From Calvatia gigantea (lineage: Eukaryota > Basidiomycota > Agaricomycetes > Agaricales > Lycoperdaceae), in assembly GCA_025093985.1 (NCBI GenBank), contig JACAAK010000012.1, positions 1,550,001-1,614,000 on the forward strand: a stretch of DNA of 64,000 nt, read 5' to 3'. The notes beneath the pieces are model-generated. The model saw only the letters and a list, made by a program, of their open reading frames with translations, did no database searches and was not told the DNA's origin. Both the position numbers and the translations under genes were made by a program. Shown here one piece after another: positions 11,599-22,519 of the stretch. Within the stretch, counting starts at the first letter, position 1. The number at the start of each line of letters is the position of its first letter.

Positions 11599-13237
11599 TC
11601 ACTCAGGCAAACGACCATGATTGTGACCCACATGTACATTCTTTACTGTCTGAAATGTAATAGTTTTTACTGGGGGCGGCACGCGAGGATGGTGATGTTT
11701 TTCCAAATCGTGTTCTCCACCAACATCTATAATGGAGGCTGGCAAATGTCCCTTAGGGGATCCTGGCAATCCCTCCCCAGCGGTAGACTGATGTACGCCA
11801 GGGGTGGTGGTGAATTTGTGGTCATGGTTTGAAGGACACGCGCCCCCCTGAGTATCATGGTGGGGGTGATGCTGGCGCATTTCAGCACTCTCGGAACCAC
11901 TTAATGATTCCGTGCTTCCTGCTACCAGACTTGGGCGGGTGACGGAAAAGAGTATGACGTTGAAGACGCCAGAGAGACTGAAGATGATATGGCTGATCAG
12001 GATTCCTGCGGGTGAGTGGTAGTTCGGTCGACTCCAGTCAATCCATCGGCTGATTGACATCGGTGCGATGCAGAACTAGGTACACGGCTGGGTAGCTGGT
12101 GGTGAACCGGGATGTGAACAAAGTTTGTGTGAACTTGAGATAAGTAATCACTTACAATAACATCAGGTACGCAATCTGCTTCGACTCGCGTTCATCTTCT
12201 TGTTCCTGTTGTGACATTGTGCCGTCATCTGCGTCACTGTTCATCCTGATTATACCCCTCATTACGAGGAACATGAAGGCATAAAGACCAATCATAACAA
12301 AGAACGCTATCCACATCCAGAGGTACGCTCCTGTTATCCTTTCAACAAAATATCCTTTAGTTATCCAACACCCTGGCATAACGGCATATATCAGTAAGCT
12401 CCCGGGTTGAAAGGGATAGATAGTTGCTTACAATAGCCTGCATCTCCATAATAATGCTTCTGCCCCCTGTTGCAGATTCCAATAATCAGGGCTGTGAGAC
12501 ACCAAATACTGGCAGCTACAATGCGAAGCATCATGGGGCTGAATTTCCACCGAAGTATGAGAACACAGAAGGTGTGAAGCGCGATACTCTGACGGAGAGA
12601 TGGTTAGAGAGTCGGGACAGGAGCGGCTGGTTCAATCAACGTACAAGCGCCCTATGGAAGCCCAGTTAGCATTATTAGTAGTTCAATGATCTGATCAAAG
12701 ACGTACGAAAGAGCAATTGCGACATTTCCTATGTTCAAGAATAAACTCTGGAAGGTACATAACGCTGCCCTCAGTCAGGCGCTGGTTTATGGCTCTTGAT
12801 TAAACCTTGAAGTCGTAGAGAAACCGACGGGACTGACTGCGTCCAACATCCACTTCCAACTAGGCATTCCGCCGATAGCTTGGAAGAGATCGGCCGCGAG
12901 AAGGGACAATAGTAGGATGAAGGCGCTAGGCATCCGAATTGCCATGTCCCGACATGTGCTTCAATGACCGCCATCGTTTGATCTTTTGGAATCTGTGCAT
13001 CAGCACATGTCATTCAGACGAAACCGCGCAGACGCGGACTTACTGCAGCATATATCAAGAGACCAACAACCGAAACTGCAGAGGCACTGGGATAAGAATG
13101 TTAGGGTTAGCATAAGAGCCTTGAAACTGGGGGAAAGACAAGTTGGGACCCTACGTTGACGCAAGAACAGTCACGAAGATACCTAAACGCTCGCCGAATT
13201 GGTATATGCAAGGAGTATCCAAGCAGGAAAGAGACAT
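11599..13237 (-). CDS. Seven-helix GPCR-like receptor (Git3/cAMP-receptor-like)
   Basis: A plasma-membrane receptor of the fungal Git3/cAMP-receptor-like type, expected to signal through a G protein, perhaps in nutrient sensing. ATG at 13237 (MSLSCLDTPC); exon 1 is 13155-13237 and exon 2 13044-13086. Helices in order: VTVLASTASAVSVVGLLIY; SAFILLLSLLAADLFQAIGG; a Cys at the head of helix 3 (ALCTFQSLFLNIGNVAIAL); HTFCVLIL with IVAASIWCLTALIIGIC; LWMWIAFFVMIGLYAFMFL; IAYLMLLYPAVYLV; and AGILISHIIFSLSGVFNVIL. The C-tail (11599-~11910) is His-rich and cytosolic. Two +1 changes are needed, near 12936 and 12073, and one small exon after helix 3 is unresolved. The topology is clear; the ligand and exact subfamily are inferred. 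Confidence 0.7.
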
Positions 13238-13962
13238 TGTGGTTCAGCGCCCGTCCCAGCGATTGAGAAGTGCCTTATAAGTATCATTTGAGGAGACAAT
13301 TTCGTAAAGTTCTTGAACAGCTTCTGTGCCTAACTCTTAAGCCGCCTAACCCGCGTGTATTGAGTGCTACTAACGCTACCTTACCAGTTCCGGCTGAACT
13401 GCCTTCGTACAAGACTTTCGGGGTTAGAGTTTTGGAGTCGGGAGGAGCCTGAGTGTTACCTGACATGATTTTTGCATGGGACGTGCCACTAGGTGCTGTT
13501 GAAGATGATCATGTATTAGACTTGACGACGGCCCAACCGGACATCTTTTTCTTCTCCACGCGGAAAGAAGGGTAAAACAAGAGGTTTCCCGAAAGGCAAT
13601 TTCCTTGTTTGTCAAAATCAGAATTAGAAAGTACCAGGGGGAGGGGGGTTTTAGTGATGTGCGGGCTGTGCAGGGGCCAGGGAGTCGTTGACATGCGTGA
13701 CTTACGCCGTTCAAACGTTCACCAGCGCTGTGCGGGATGTCTGTCCTCTGTGCGTCACGACTCACTAGTACTCACTAGTGACTATATGTACAGGTGTCAG
13801 TTGGGAGGATACCTAGGGTCGTATCGGGGGAGGAGGGGGGTGGCGAGATTCGCGGGGACGGGCGAACCTCTGGATCGTGTCGGTGGATGGATTTAGAGCG
13901 TTAGATAAGTATAGTTTGCAGGTAACTTGGGAGGGTTCCTGGAAGAAATTCTACGTGCTTGC

Positions 13963-14624
13963 TAGTGTTGCGGGAAATAGCCCCCCCCTAATTTGCATTG
14001 GCTAATTTGCATCATGAACCACCTGCTAATCAGCTGACCCCCTGAAACCATGGTGCGAATTTGAGCAAATTAGCCCAGTTGATATTGCCGCATCCTAAGG
14101 GAATACTCTCTTCTAAGATATGCACAATGACCCACAGGAGGTAAGAAATAGTGTTATAAATCATATACCACTGTTCCTCGCTATTCCGTGAGTACTCCCA
14201 TTGGCCAAAGCACTATTCGAAATTAGTATGCTACTAAGATATCATTCAACAATAAGTTTTCCTTACAACCATAAGTTCTTAAGACCCAAAGAGAGATGTC
14301 GAATCTACCAGAGAATATTAGGGTTGACTTGGAACACAGAGCCACCCAGGTTCCTCAGGATGCTAACGTGGGGAATTTTGCTGTCCATGATAATTAGTGG
14401 ACAATGTGGTGGTCGAAGGATATGGTAGACATCAGGGAGGTGCGGACGGCGTGGACCAAGTCTGAGTTCCACCGCGAATCAGGTGTGAATTTGCTATTTT
14501 ACATGGTGAATCACAGCTAATTGCCCCAGAAGGGCAATGTGCAAATTAGCCGCGATTCACCCCTGGAAGCCAGGTGTGATTCTCGCCTGCGAAATAGGTC
14601 CGAGACCTATTTCCCGCAACACTA
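13963..14624. mobile_element. hAT-type MITE with 18-bp TIRs and 8-bp TSD
   Basis: Both ends carry the perfect 18-bp terminal inverted repeat TAGTGTTGCGGGAAATAG (13963-13980 and, inverted, 14607-14624). The flanks are GTGCTTGC (13955-13962) and GTGCTTGG (14625-14632), an 8-bp duplication with one mismatch, as expected for hAT elements. The 662-bp body has no transposase-like ORF, so it is non-autonomous. Confidence 0.82.
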
Positions 14625-15341
14625 GTGCTTGGGCTGTGGTGGGGGTTAGGGTCTGGTGGGTCTTGAGATCTAGATTTGTAACACATATCAGCCCTCGGGC
14701 GGACCACGACAAAGTTTTTACTTACCAACAAGTTAGAAAATGTGCTGTTATTAAGGAGGAGATGGCTTTTGCATTTATGCGACGAGACGTCATCGATTCA
14801 TGGGCGTCGGACATTCAATCAATTTAATTACAATCCAATCCGGTTAGCTGCTCCCTTCGAAACAAAGACCAAGGCTAAAATGCAGCTTGAAAATGGAAGA
14901 CTGCCAGGCGCAATATTTATGTCTCGGTCTTGCTTGGTCCTTGGTCACAAGTAACTTATCAAATACGGAACTACATACCACTCCGACTTACGAACAACAA
15001 CCATAGGCACCGCGCTTGAAATCATGGGATGCTAGGGCCTCACTGTTACTACCGTTTTCTTTTTTTTTTTTTAAATCAAGCGTTCAGGGGAAAATCCATG
15101 TTACGTCTCAAAAGGTATCGCTTGTAACCAATAAACAAAACAAGGATAACTGGAATGTACGCAAGTAGCAATAGGAATGGAATCTACCGTCAAGGTGACT
15201 GGAGAAATAATAAGACGGGGAAGGGGGAAAGAGCTGGGCGAACCTGAATAGATACCCACCTCCTTCCCTGGGAAGGAGGAAGGATATGAAGATGAAGTGG
15301 TAGAGTGTGGTGAGACAGGTGCGGGATGTGATGTGAGTGAT

Positions 15342-15361
15342 TGGTGGTGGTGGTGGTGGTA
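15342..15361. repeat. GGT microsatellite
   Basis: Six tandem GGT units downstream of the GPI-protein gene (its 3' flank on the minus strand). Confidence 0.8.
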
Positions 15362-15612
15362 GCGCAGCGGTGACAAGTTTATGTGAGAATAGCAGAACCC
15401 ACGGTGGATTCGCCATCCTGCACAGAACCCTAGGGGGTAGGTATATAGATAATGAAGAATGATGACGGACTGGAATAAATAGGAGGTTGCGGGGGTTTAA
15501 ATCCTAATAATTGATGCCACAAATCCAAGAAAGAAAAAATAGTCCACAAGGAATGACAAAAACGATGAGGTTACCGAAGAATGCCGCGAGTCCGATCTTT
15601 TCAAAGGCGGGT

Positions 15613-16816
15613 TCAAAAAACCAATGCAAGGCCAGCAACAGCGAAGATTGCGATGCTGAAAGCCTGTTCCTTTTGGAAGGCCAACTCCGGCAGCACCGTT
15701 CGTACTAGCATTGCTACTAGGCGAAGGACTCAAACCTGAGCTTGATGCTGGCGGCACAGTCAGTGTACCGCTCGATGCCGGTGAGGAAATACCAGAGGAC
15801 GCGGGTAACACCGAAGTCGAGAATCCAGAGGCCAGCGAGGACGTCGCACTAGAAACGCTGATAGATGATGGTGAAGTAGGTGTCGCGGTTACAGAAGGGG
15901 TTGTGGCAGTGGCAGTGCCCGATAGCGGCGAGATGGCTGGGGAGATATCAGCCGTAACTGATGAACTCGTGGATAGCCGGTGTGGTGGCCGATGGTGAAG
16001 TGGAAAGGGTACCAACGGTGATCGTTGTTAATACATCGCCGCCATCATCTGTGGGTTTGTTGATACCTTGTTTTATTGAAGAAGGTACGGGGATGGAGGA
16101 TGTAGCGGCGGGATTGGGTTCGGTGAATGATCCTGTCATCTTGTCTAGTCTACACGGGGATATGGATCAGGAAGTGGTATTGAGCGGGTAATGAAAAGTG
16201 GGGCGTACCGGAAGAAAGGGGAGAAAGCGGCGTAGGGAAGAGAGTTGTTCTGTTTCAAGGTAGTGGAGATGAAGGAGATGTAGCTAAGAACCCCCCGCTG
16301 TTAGGAAAGTGGAGCTGGAGGTGAGCGAGAGGAACGTACTAGGTGCCCGAGTTAGGTCCAGCTTCAGGAAGGGGCTGAGAATTCAAATGAGACCGGAGAT
16401 ATAAAAATGGGGAACGGAACGCGTGATAACGTACGATAAAGGTCAGAGAGTGGACCTTGGAAACATCAACGGGTACGATGGTTTGGACTAGACGCTATAT
16501 GCGCATTGAGAAACTGGGACGGAGAGCGAAAGGGGTACGACGAACTTGTTTTCCGGTATACAACCCCACAGTAGTCACGCCAATTGCAGAGAGGAGAGGA
16601 CTCTGGCCGTTGTCTAGCCAGTCGACGGTACATGGTTTTCCACCATGACAGGTTGATCCTTGCTGAGGGTTGATGACCTGAAAAAAGGCGTTCAAGTACT
16701 GGGTACAGGCTTCAGAAAAGAAAAGGGAGAGTAACATACAAAAAGCCCAGCATTCACGCTAAAGGATGATGTCGAACGTCCACAAGGGTCAGGAAAAAGA
16801 TAACTATTGAGAACAT
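15613..16816 (-). CDS. Kre9/Knh1-like Ser/Thr-rich GPI-anchored protein A
   Basis: A cell-surface protein with an N-terminal Kre9/Knh1-like (PF10342-type) domain, a long Ser/Thr/Ala/Pro-rich stalk and a GPI signal. ATG at 16816 (MFSIVIFFLTLV, signal peptide). The domain reads VINPQQGSTCHGG, CTVDWLDNGQSPLLSAIG and VGLYTGKQ, then, over three small introns, TIVPVDVSKVHSLTF, PEAGPNSGTY, and SLPYAAFSPFF. The stalk runs from MTGSFTEPNPAAT to NASTNGAAG. The tail AFSIAIFAVAGLALVF ends at TGA 15613-15615 and fits a GPI attachment signal. Two +1 changes (near 15985 and 15683) are required, plus one frame problem in the first exon. Likely role: cell-wall glucan assembly or wall structure, by family only. 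Confidence 0.75.
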
Positions 16817-17655
16817 TATGCTTGATGTACGAGTAACCAGCTCCTGGAGCAAACACGAAAACGAAAGTGGTTGAGGAACGAAAGTGTTGACTGGGGATGT
16901 CTTGAAGAGATAAGTCGGCGTTACGAAAGAGAAGAGCTGAATGACGGGCGTGGTCGTGTTTGTCGTGGTGGAGCTTGGATGATGGGTTCGTCGTTATGAT
17001 ATTCGTTTCCAGTCGTCAAGGGATAATTGTCGGGAATGGAAAAGAGACAAAGAAGCGCTAAACATGGAACACCATTCCAGCTTTAACCTCGCAGTGCTCC
17101 ATCAGGCAATTTGTTCGCAGCAGCACGTGGTATAGGGGCACTTCATAGAACCCTGCACAGACTTACGTTCAAGGGCTTTACTTAAGTTATTTCAAGTCAG
17201 ACGAGCTGGAAATTATCTGCTTTACGTGCGAGTAAGCTCTCGGACGACTCGACATAAAATTATTCATGGGTACATTCTGCCTTTTGGTGGAATATGAGCA
17301 TTGACTATGACTGCGGACCATAAATACAACAATATCCTCCATACCTTAATAACATCATTAGCCGGTAAGCGCGACATGACCGCAACTGCACAGCTCTCTC
17401 GATGTCTGCAACGAACAATGGTGACTTGTAGAGCATCAGAAATTAAATATTGACGATATTGAAGAGAACTTCAAGGTTGATCCACATGAAAGACTTGCTG
17501 AGTCCTTCTAATTGGCTCACATCACTTAGGGCCGCAGAGAATGGAATACCCACCCAACCTAAGCCTTCCCTTCGCCCGCCAAACCAACAACCTTCTCATG
17601 TCCTCGTCTTCCATCTGACCTTAACACCGCCCCTTGACTTCCACCACCCCTCCCA
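16817..17655. other. Divergent intergenic region
   Basis: This lies between the start of the minus-strand GPI-protein gene and the start of the plus-strand MoCF-fold gene, so it should hold both promoters. No coding region is recognised. The half nearest the plus-strand gene (17540-17650) is C-rich, as in many fungal promoters. Confidence 0.45.
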
Positions 17656-17848
17656 ATGCGCATATCCCCTGTCCTAAAAGCTATTCAACGCCTCCCTTCA
17701 GCTCCACCATCCACACGCTGCCAACTACGCCTGACAGCGCGCGCTCACTCAACCTTTCTTAAAGCAGTAGCGGCTGCTGCCGCGCCAGGTCACCCCCAAT
17801 TACGGCCTCCTTAACACTCCAACCTCAACAACCTCACTACTTCGCACT

Positions 17849-19450
17849 ATGTCTTCTTCGTCAACGCCTGCTTCATCTGCCGCACAGTCCTCCGCACTCC
17901 CTCCGCCGCCGCCAATAACGTTCACTAAATCACCTGTTCCCAAGAATCCGTTAGGGGAGGGGAGACATATCAAGACAGCCGCCGCATTGATCATCGGGTG
18001 CGTTCGGTGATAGTTTCCTCGGCATCGTATTTATGTAAATCTGATTGCTTTTCCTCGGTTCATGGCAGTGATGAAATTCTAAACGGCAAGACACACGATC
18101 GTAACTCTCATGTCTTTGCTCAGTATTGCTTCGAACACGGGATTGACCTGTACGTTCTCGCACTGAGACTCTCATTCCTGAGTAATCTAGCAGATGATTA
18201 ACAAGTATAGCTGATGTGTTTACAGAAAAAGGATCGAGGTTGTTGCCGATGATGAGGCTGAAATGTAGGTATCGTGTGACCCTCCCACGAGCGCTTGCCC
18301 TGATTACTTACGCCTCAAAACAGTGTAGAAGCAAGTAGGCGATTAGTGGAGAAATACGATTTTGTGGTTACGAGCGGTGGGATTGGGCCTACACATGACG
18401 GTGAGTCCTTGACAACCTGGTATATATCATCCACCGTCGTCTGAACCGAAAGATTTGACTAAAGATATCACTTACGAATCTCTTGCAAAATCGTTCAATC
18501 AGCCCCTCCAATATCACGATGAGACAGTCCACCGCTTGACAGAAATGACGAAGCATAGACCATGGGTACAACAACAGAACGAGGAACAGCGTAAAGCTAC
18601 GAAACGTATGGCGTTATTACCCACCGGGGAGGATGTGGAAACTTTGTTTGTTGGGGAAGATCTCTGGGTGGTATGTCTAGTCCTGTTTATTCACATCACG
18701 GTGTGCTCTCGTTTGTTGGAAACTGAAATGGTTTGTGTTTGTTAAGCCCGTGGTCCGGCTAAAAGGCAAACTATGTGTTCTTCCCGGTGTTCCGAGGTTA
18801 TTCCAGAAACTATTACATCTCCTCACTCCTTTCCTCCCTCTACCACCGAAATCACAACGGCCGTTGAGAATACAAGTGTTCACTGAGTGAGTGATTTCTC
18901 TTTCACCTTGGGGTGAAGGGGGGGGGGTACCTTGCGAGTGTGCGCATATAGCGAGGTATTGGAGGGGTCCCCCATATTCCCCCCGCCCCGCGCATATATG
19001 TACAGAAACCGATGTTGATACCTCTTCTTTTTTTCCCTCTCGCCCAACAGGCGTGTCGAATCGTTGATCGCACCATACCTCACAAGTCTACAAACCCGAC
19101 TGAAACCACACGGAATTCAAGTCGGTTCATACCCGATTTTGGGACAGGGTGTTTTTGTTAGCCTTATTGGACGTGACTTGGTAACTACATCCCCTCGTGA
19201 GTAGTCACAACCACCCTCCTCCTCGCCGGGATTTTGAATTTCACCTTTGGCTTTGTTTTGTTGCTCTTTGATAGAGGGAGATGGGAAAGCCAAAACTAGG
19301 ATATGGCTAGCGGAAGTCGCGAAAGAAGTCGAGATGGAAATTGGTGGTAAGGTCGTTAGTGAAGAGGAAGTCGCTTTGAGGAGAGAGAGGAGTTTATCCA
19401 ATTTGGCTGGAGCCAAGGTAGAGGTGGAGGCGGGTAAAGCCAAGATCTGA
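17849..19450 (+). CDS. Molybdopterin-binding (MoCF/CinA-N-like) domain protein, intact parent copy
   Basis: A protein with a MoCF_biosynth/CinA N-terminal fold, about 337 residues. Exons: 17849-17997, 18069-18149, 18226-18264, 18324-18400, 18465-18670, 18747-18886, 19051-~19196 and ~19275-19450; total divisible by three. The last intron has two possible borders. Motifs: IKTAAALIIGDEILNGKTHD, SHVFAQYCFEHGIDL, IEVVADDEAEI, VVTSGGIGPTHDDITYESLA (the ligand-binding GGxGPTxDD signature), RMALLPTG and LCVLPGVP. The cofactor or substrate in fungi is not known. An ATG at 17656 would add a basic, mitochondrial-like leader if one +1 change near 17812 were corrected. Three decayed copies lie downstream (23.8, 26.8 and 31.4 kb); this one alone keeps the signature and an open frame. 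Confidence 0.83.
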
Positions 19451-19470
19451 TTTTATTTACTGAAGAAGTC

Positions 19471-19507
19471 TTCTTTTTCTTTTTCTTTTTCCTTTTCTTT
19501 TTCTATG
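19471..19507. repeat. (CTTTTT)n polypyrimidine tract after the MoCF-fold gene
   Basis: A run of CTTTTT-type units starts about 20 bp after the stop codon at 19450. It may belong to the 3' UTR or end-formation region. Confidence 0.6.
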
Positions 19508-19654
19508 TTGGTAATGGAGGCTTTTTTTTTTACCCCTGCTTGGGTGGTTGGGTTGTTCGTGCGATTTAATATGTGGTACCAGGATATAGATACAGGTATA
19601 CATCTAGGCCTTCCCTCGTTGGAATAGGATGTGAATTCGATCGGATATTAAGCC

Positions 19655-20035
19655 TTAGGAGAACCTCAACTCGATGACTCCGGCCGATGCGGACGCGTTA
19701 CCCTCCAATGACTGTCCGCGCTGCTTTTGGAAGGCTAACTGTCAGATGTGGAGGAGAACGCCGCAGGTGAGGACACGATTGAGGCTGTCAATTAGAAAAA
19801 AAATTAACGTGAACTTTCTTAGTATTTCATTCCGCGTGGCTTTTCGAAGCATGCTTGCCAGGAGAAGACGGTGACATTGTCTGGCTAGAGCGTTAGGGTA
19901 ATGTATAAGTTAATGCCTGCACGAAATTTGGGGGGGCGAGCGCACATAAGACTAAAGGACCCTCGTGAGCTCAGGAGCGCCAACGTGGATCAAGAAGCGA
20001 GAGTCGTACCGAAGAGGAAGCGTAGAACAGAGCAC
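19655..20035 (-). pseudogene. DUF6533 gene remnant R1 (3' end only)
   Basis: Homologous along its length to the 3' end of DUF6533 copy 4 (32770 onward): it starts with the ELRFS stop at 19655-19657 and keeps the ACCCTCCAA(T/C)GACTGTCC and GTTAATGCCTGCACGAAAT stretches. Homology stops near 20035, just after GTAGAAC, where a spacer block begins. The helices are missing, so it cannot be functional. A second remnant (R2) ends at the same junction. Confidence 0.6.
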
Positions 20036-20938
20036 CCGGAAATTTCGCCGGTGCGTGAGTGGTGAGGACGTTCGCTGAGCGCTGAATCGCTGGCATGAGT
20101 TCAATCCCACTGAAACACGAAACTGGAACAGTCAGTGAACCTTTCCGATCCCTTTCTCACCACAAATCGCCCCAGATTTATTTCGGGCCTCATGGACTAC
20201 CATTGGAACCGGAGCTAGTAGATCACTGGTGATAATCGAGGAGCCATTGCATCGCCCCCGTCTCGTCGATGGGACACGTTAGCCGTCTAGCCGTTGATTG
20301 GTACGGCCCACCGAACAGGAACTCAGCAACCGTTCAACCTTCATCGGTTGGCTTGTGGATACCATGGCAGACTCCAGATCCTGTCATAATCGAGATTTCG
20401 GGATTTGTGAGAGATGTATAACAAATGTATTCGCGAACTCAAGTGACAAAACTCGGGGCGAATAGTAATGCATCGTCCATGGTCAGGCAAACCATAACTC
20501 GTCAACCCTCGACGAACCCGCATCGGATGAAAGCCCGTGCTGCCCTCGAACAGACAGCTTCCGGGTATGAAGCAAAACTCGGCAGGCAAGCACTGCACGA
20601 ACCATGCGTGCGGTTCTCGAAAAGAGTACTATTGCAATGTCATTGCGTCACGAAAACAAGGTTTTACGCAGTGGGAGTTGATTCGGTTCCTATCTTCCTC
20701 ACTTTCTCTGTCGGCCAGTCCCGGCTGGCCAAACCCCCATATGTACCATCGAAAGATGCGAATGAAAAATGCCCTTAGTGTTGCCGTAGCTTCTGATCCG
20801 TTTGAACCGCCCAACACCTCATGGTAGTGGATGATACACTTACTCCACAACGGGCTTAGTGCCAGTGGGTGTGAAAAATAAGTAAGTACTACATAGCACG
20901 GCACCTAGTTGAGCTGACTCGGGGTGATGCATCAATAA
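20036..20938. repeat. Recurring spacer block (block Y)
   Basis: This spacer recurs at about 22.9-23.2, 24.3-24.8, 30.8-31.25, 34.8-35.3 and, in part, 43.5 kb. Shared landmarks are a GTGAGTGGTGAGGACG-like start, ACCGGAGCTAGTAGATCACT-like text, a 'CGACCAGGAACT.GGCAACCG' stretch and GAGATTTCGGGATTTGTGAG near the end. It lies upstream of each minus-strand DUF6533 gene. No confirmed protein is seen in it. Confidence 0.55.
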
Positions 20939-22519
20939 TCAAGTAAACCTTAGCTCGCTAATTCTTGACAGATTCGTATCGGATGAAAACCCACGCTGTC
21001 TTCGAGCAGACAGCTCCCGGATGTGAAGCAGAACTCGACAAGCGAGCACTGCACGAATTATGCGATTGGTACTTAAAAAAACGGATGTTGTCAGCAGACG
21101 GTGCTTTACCGTAACATGTGTCTGTGACATAGGCACTCACAGCAAAAAGAGCGAGACGTTGTCGGGCTAGCGATAGGCACGTCAATCATAGGACAACGAA
21201 CGACAAACGAGGATGCGCACCACCTGGGCTATAACAATGACAGAAACAGTAGACAGCACTGGAACAGTCGCACGAGAGTGTCTAGGTCAGCGGTGACTCC
21301 TATACACACGGAACCCTTACGAAGGAGGTATGCATAAAACAGAGTGCCTGGAAACCAATGCCTGTTAATTCTGAGACCATGAAAGTCAGGCCAATGGTAC
21401 CTTCAGCATACACCGTTTTCATCAGCTCAGAACGTGTTATCATATTCACTCCAGACGCAGCGGTACCTAAATGGACAAGTTTGGATTTCCTGACCAAGGA
21501 ACAATGGAAGAACTCACACTCCTTGACCGTGGCATAGATCATCAGCGCCAGCATCCCTATAGTACGGGTTGACCATAGTCAGTGACGTGAGAATCTTCCG
21601 GATGAGCTGGAAAATTTGCCTGCATCATAAACCACCCATGGCATATAACCAATGTAAGGTCTGGGGATTCCCTTTGGGATTGCCAAGCACCCTTGTAGTG
21701 GAATGGCCGAGAAAACTTGGAAAGGCGTTCTGTCCTGGTTCTTGTTATTTGATTTTGTGATGGACTTACATTCAATAGCAGCCATCGTATGCAAACCGTT
21801 GATAATGGAAAATATAAATGACCCTATGTAGTAGAGGGCGAGGGTAGTGATTATTTTCTCGTCCATGTTCCAGACCGCGCAAGTGCGTAGGGCAAGGATG
21901 TCTAAACTGTGTTCAACAATCATGCCCATTCAAGGATTCACCGAAACTTGCATTCTGCGAGGTAAGTGGCAACCACGTTGACAACTGATGCATGCCCACT
22001 CAGTAGATGGCATATTCGTGAGCCGCTGGAGCTCACGTACCTCCAATTGCACGGAACAATCCCATGCACGTATTGACCTGTGACTCGCGCTGATCTGATT
22101 GAAACCATTGGCTATCAGAGGGATACAATCAAAATAGGACGTACAGAAATACTTCAGCATGAAATCCACAATGGGCAAATACCGGTTCAGTAAGAAAATG
22201 ATTTTCATCAGATTCCGTCTTGAGCTCCAGACAAGGGAGACTTCCAGACCGAGGGTGATCACCCACTCATAAACCTACCAAAGTTAAGATCAGTCGCGGC
22301 GAAATACAATTACAACATTTTTTTTAACCCACCGCAATCGAGAGCAAGGCCACTGGTACAGTAGGCATGAGCCTAACTCAAAATCAGGCTCATGAGACTC
22401 ACAATCGATGCACTGGAGAGACGTGAGGAAACCATAAGACTGGGCTCTTCGTGACGTACATGACCGACCCAACCATGATAAACGATTGTCGATACCGTCT
22501 TGAGATTGCCAAGGTCCAT
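20939..22519 (-). CDS. DUF6533 seven-helix membrane protein, copy 1
   Basis: A multi-pass membrane protein of the basidiomycete-expanded DUF6533 family; function unknown, possibly receptor-like. ATG at 22519 (MDLGNLKTVSTIVYHGWVG). Spliced exons give IVALLSIAVYEWVITLGLEV and FLLNRYLPIVDFMLKYF (the DUF6533 hallmark), QVNTCMGLFRAIG, VVATYLAEC, LDILALRTCAVWNMDEKI, LALYYIGSFIFSIINGL, MLALMIYATVK, SGVNMITRSELMKTVY and the C-terminus LACRVLLHIRELSARR ... ISELRFT. At least six introns have usable borders. Two +1 changes are needed, near 21618 (in a T run) and 21560. It may be expressed if these are errors. It is the best preserved copy that I worked through in detail. Confidence 0.65.

Larger units (their letters stand above)
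13238..15612. other. Long intergenic region holding a MITE
   Basis: No gene is recognised. The part 13963-14624 is a transposable element. The rest carries short overlapping ORFs and low-complexity tracts, including a poly-pyrimidine run near 15057-15072 and a GGT repeat. Confidence 0.5.

Noticed and set aside
15101..15416. Two overlapping ORFs with His and Pro runs
   Set aside because: They come from the GGT repeat and purine-rich 3' flank of the GPI-protein gene.
2822..22519. Programmed +1 frameshifting as the main explanation of the breaks
   Set aside because: The sites share no common slippery codon or stop context, and several lie where the family reads straight through. Kept only as an alternative.
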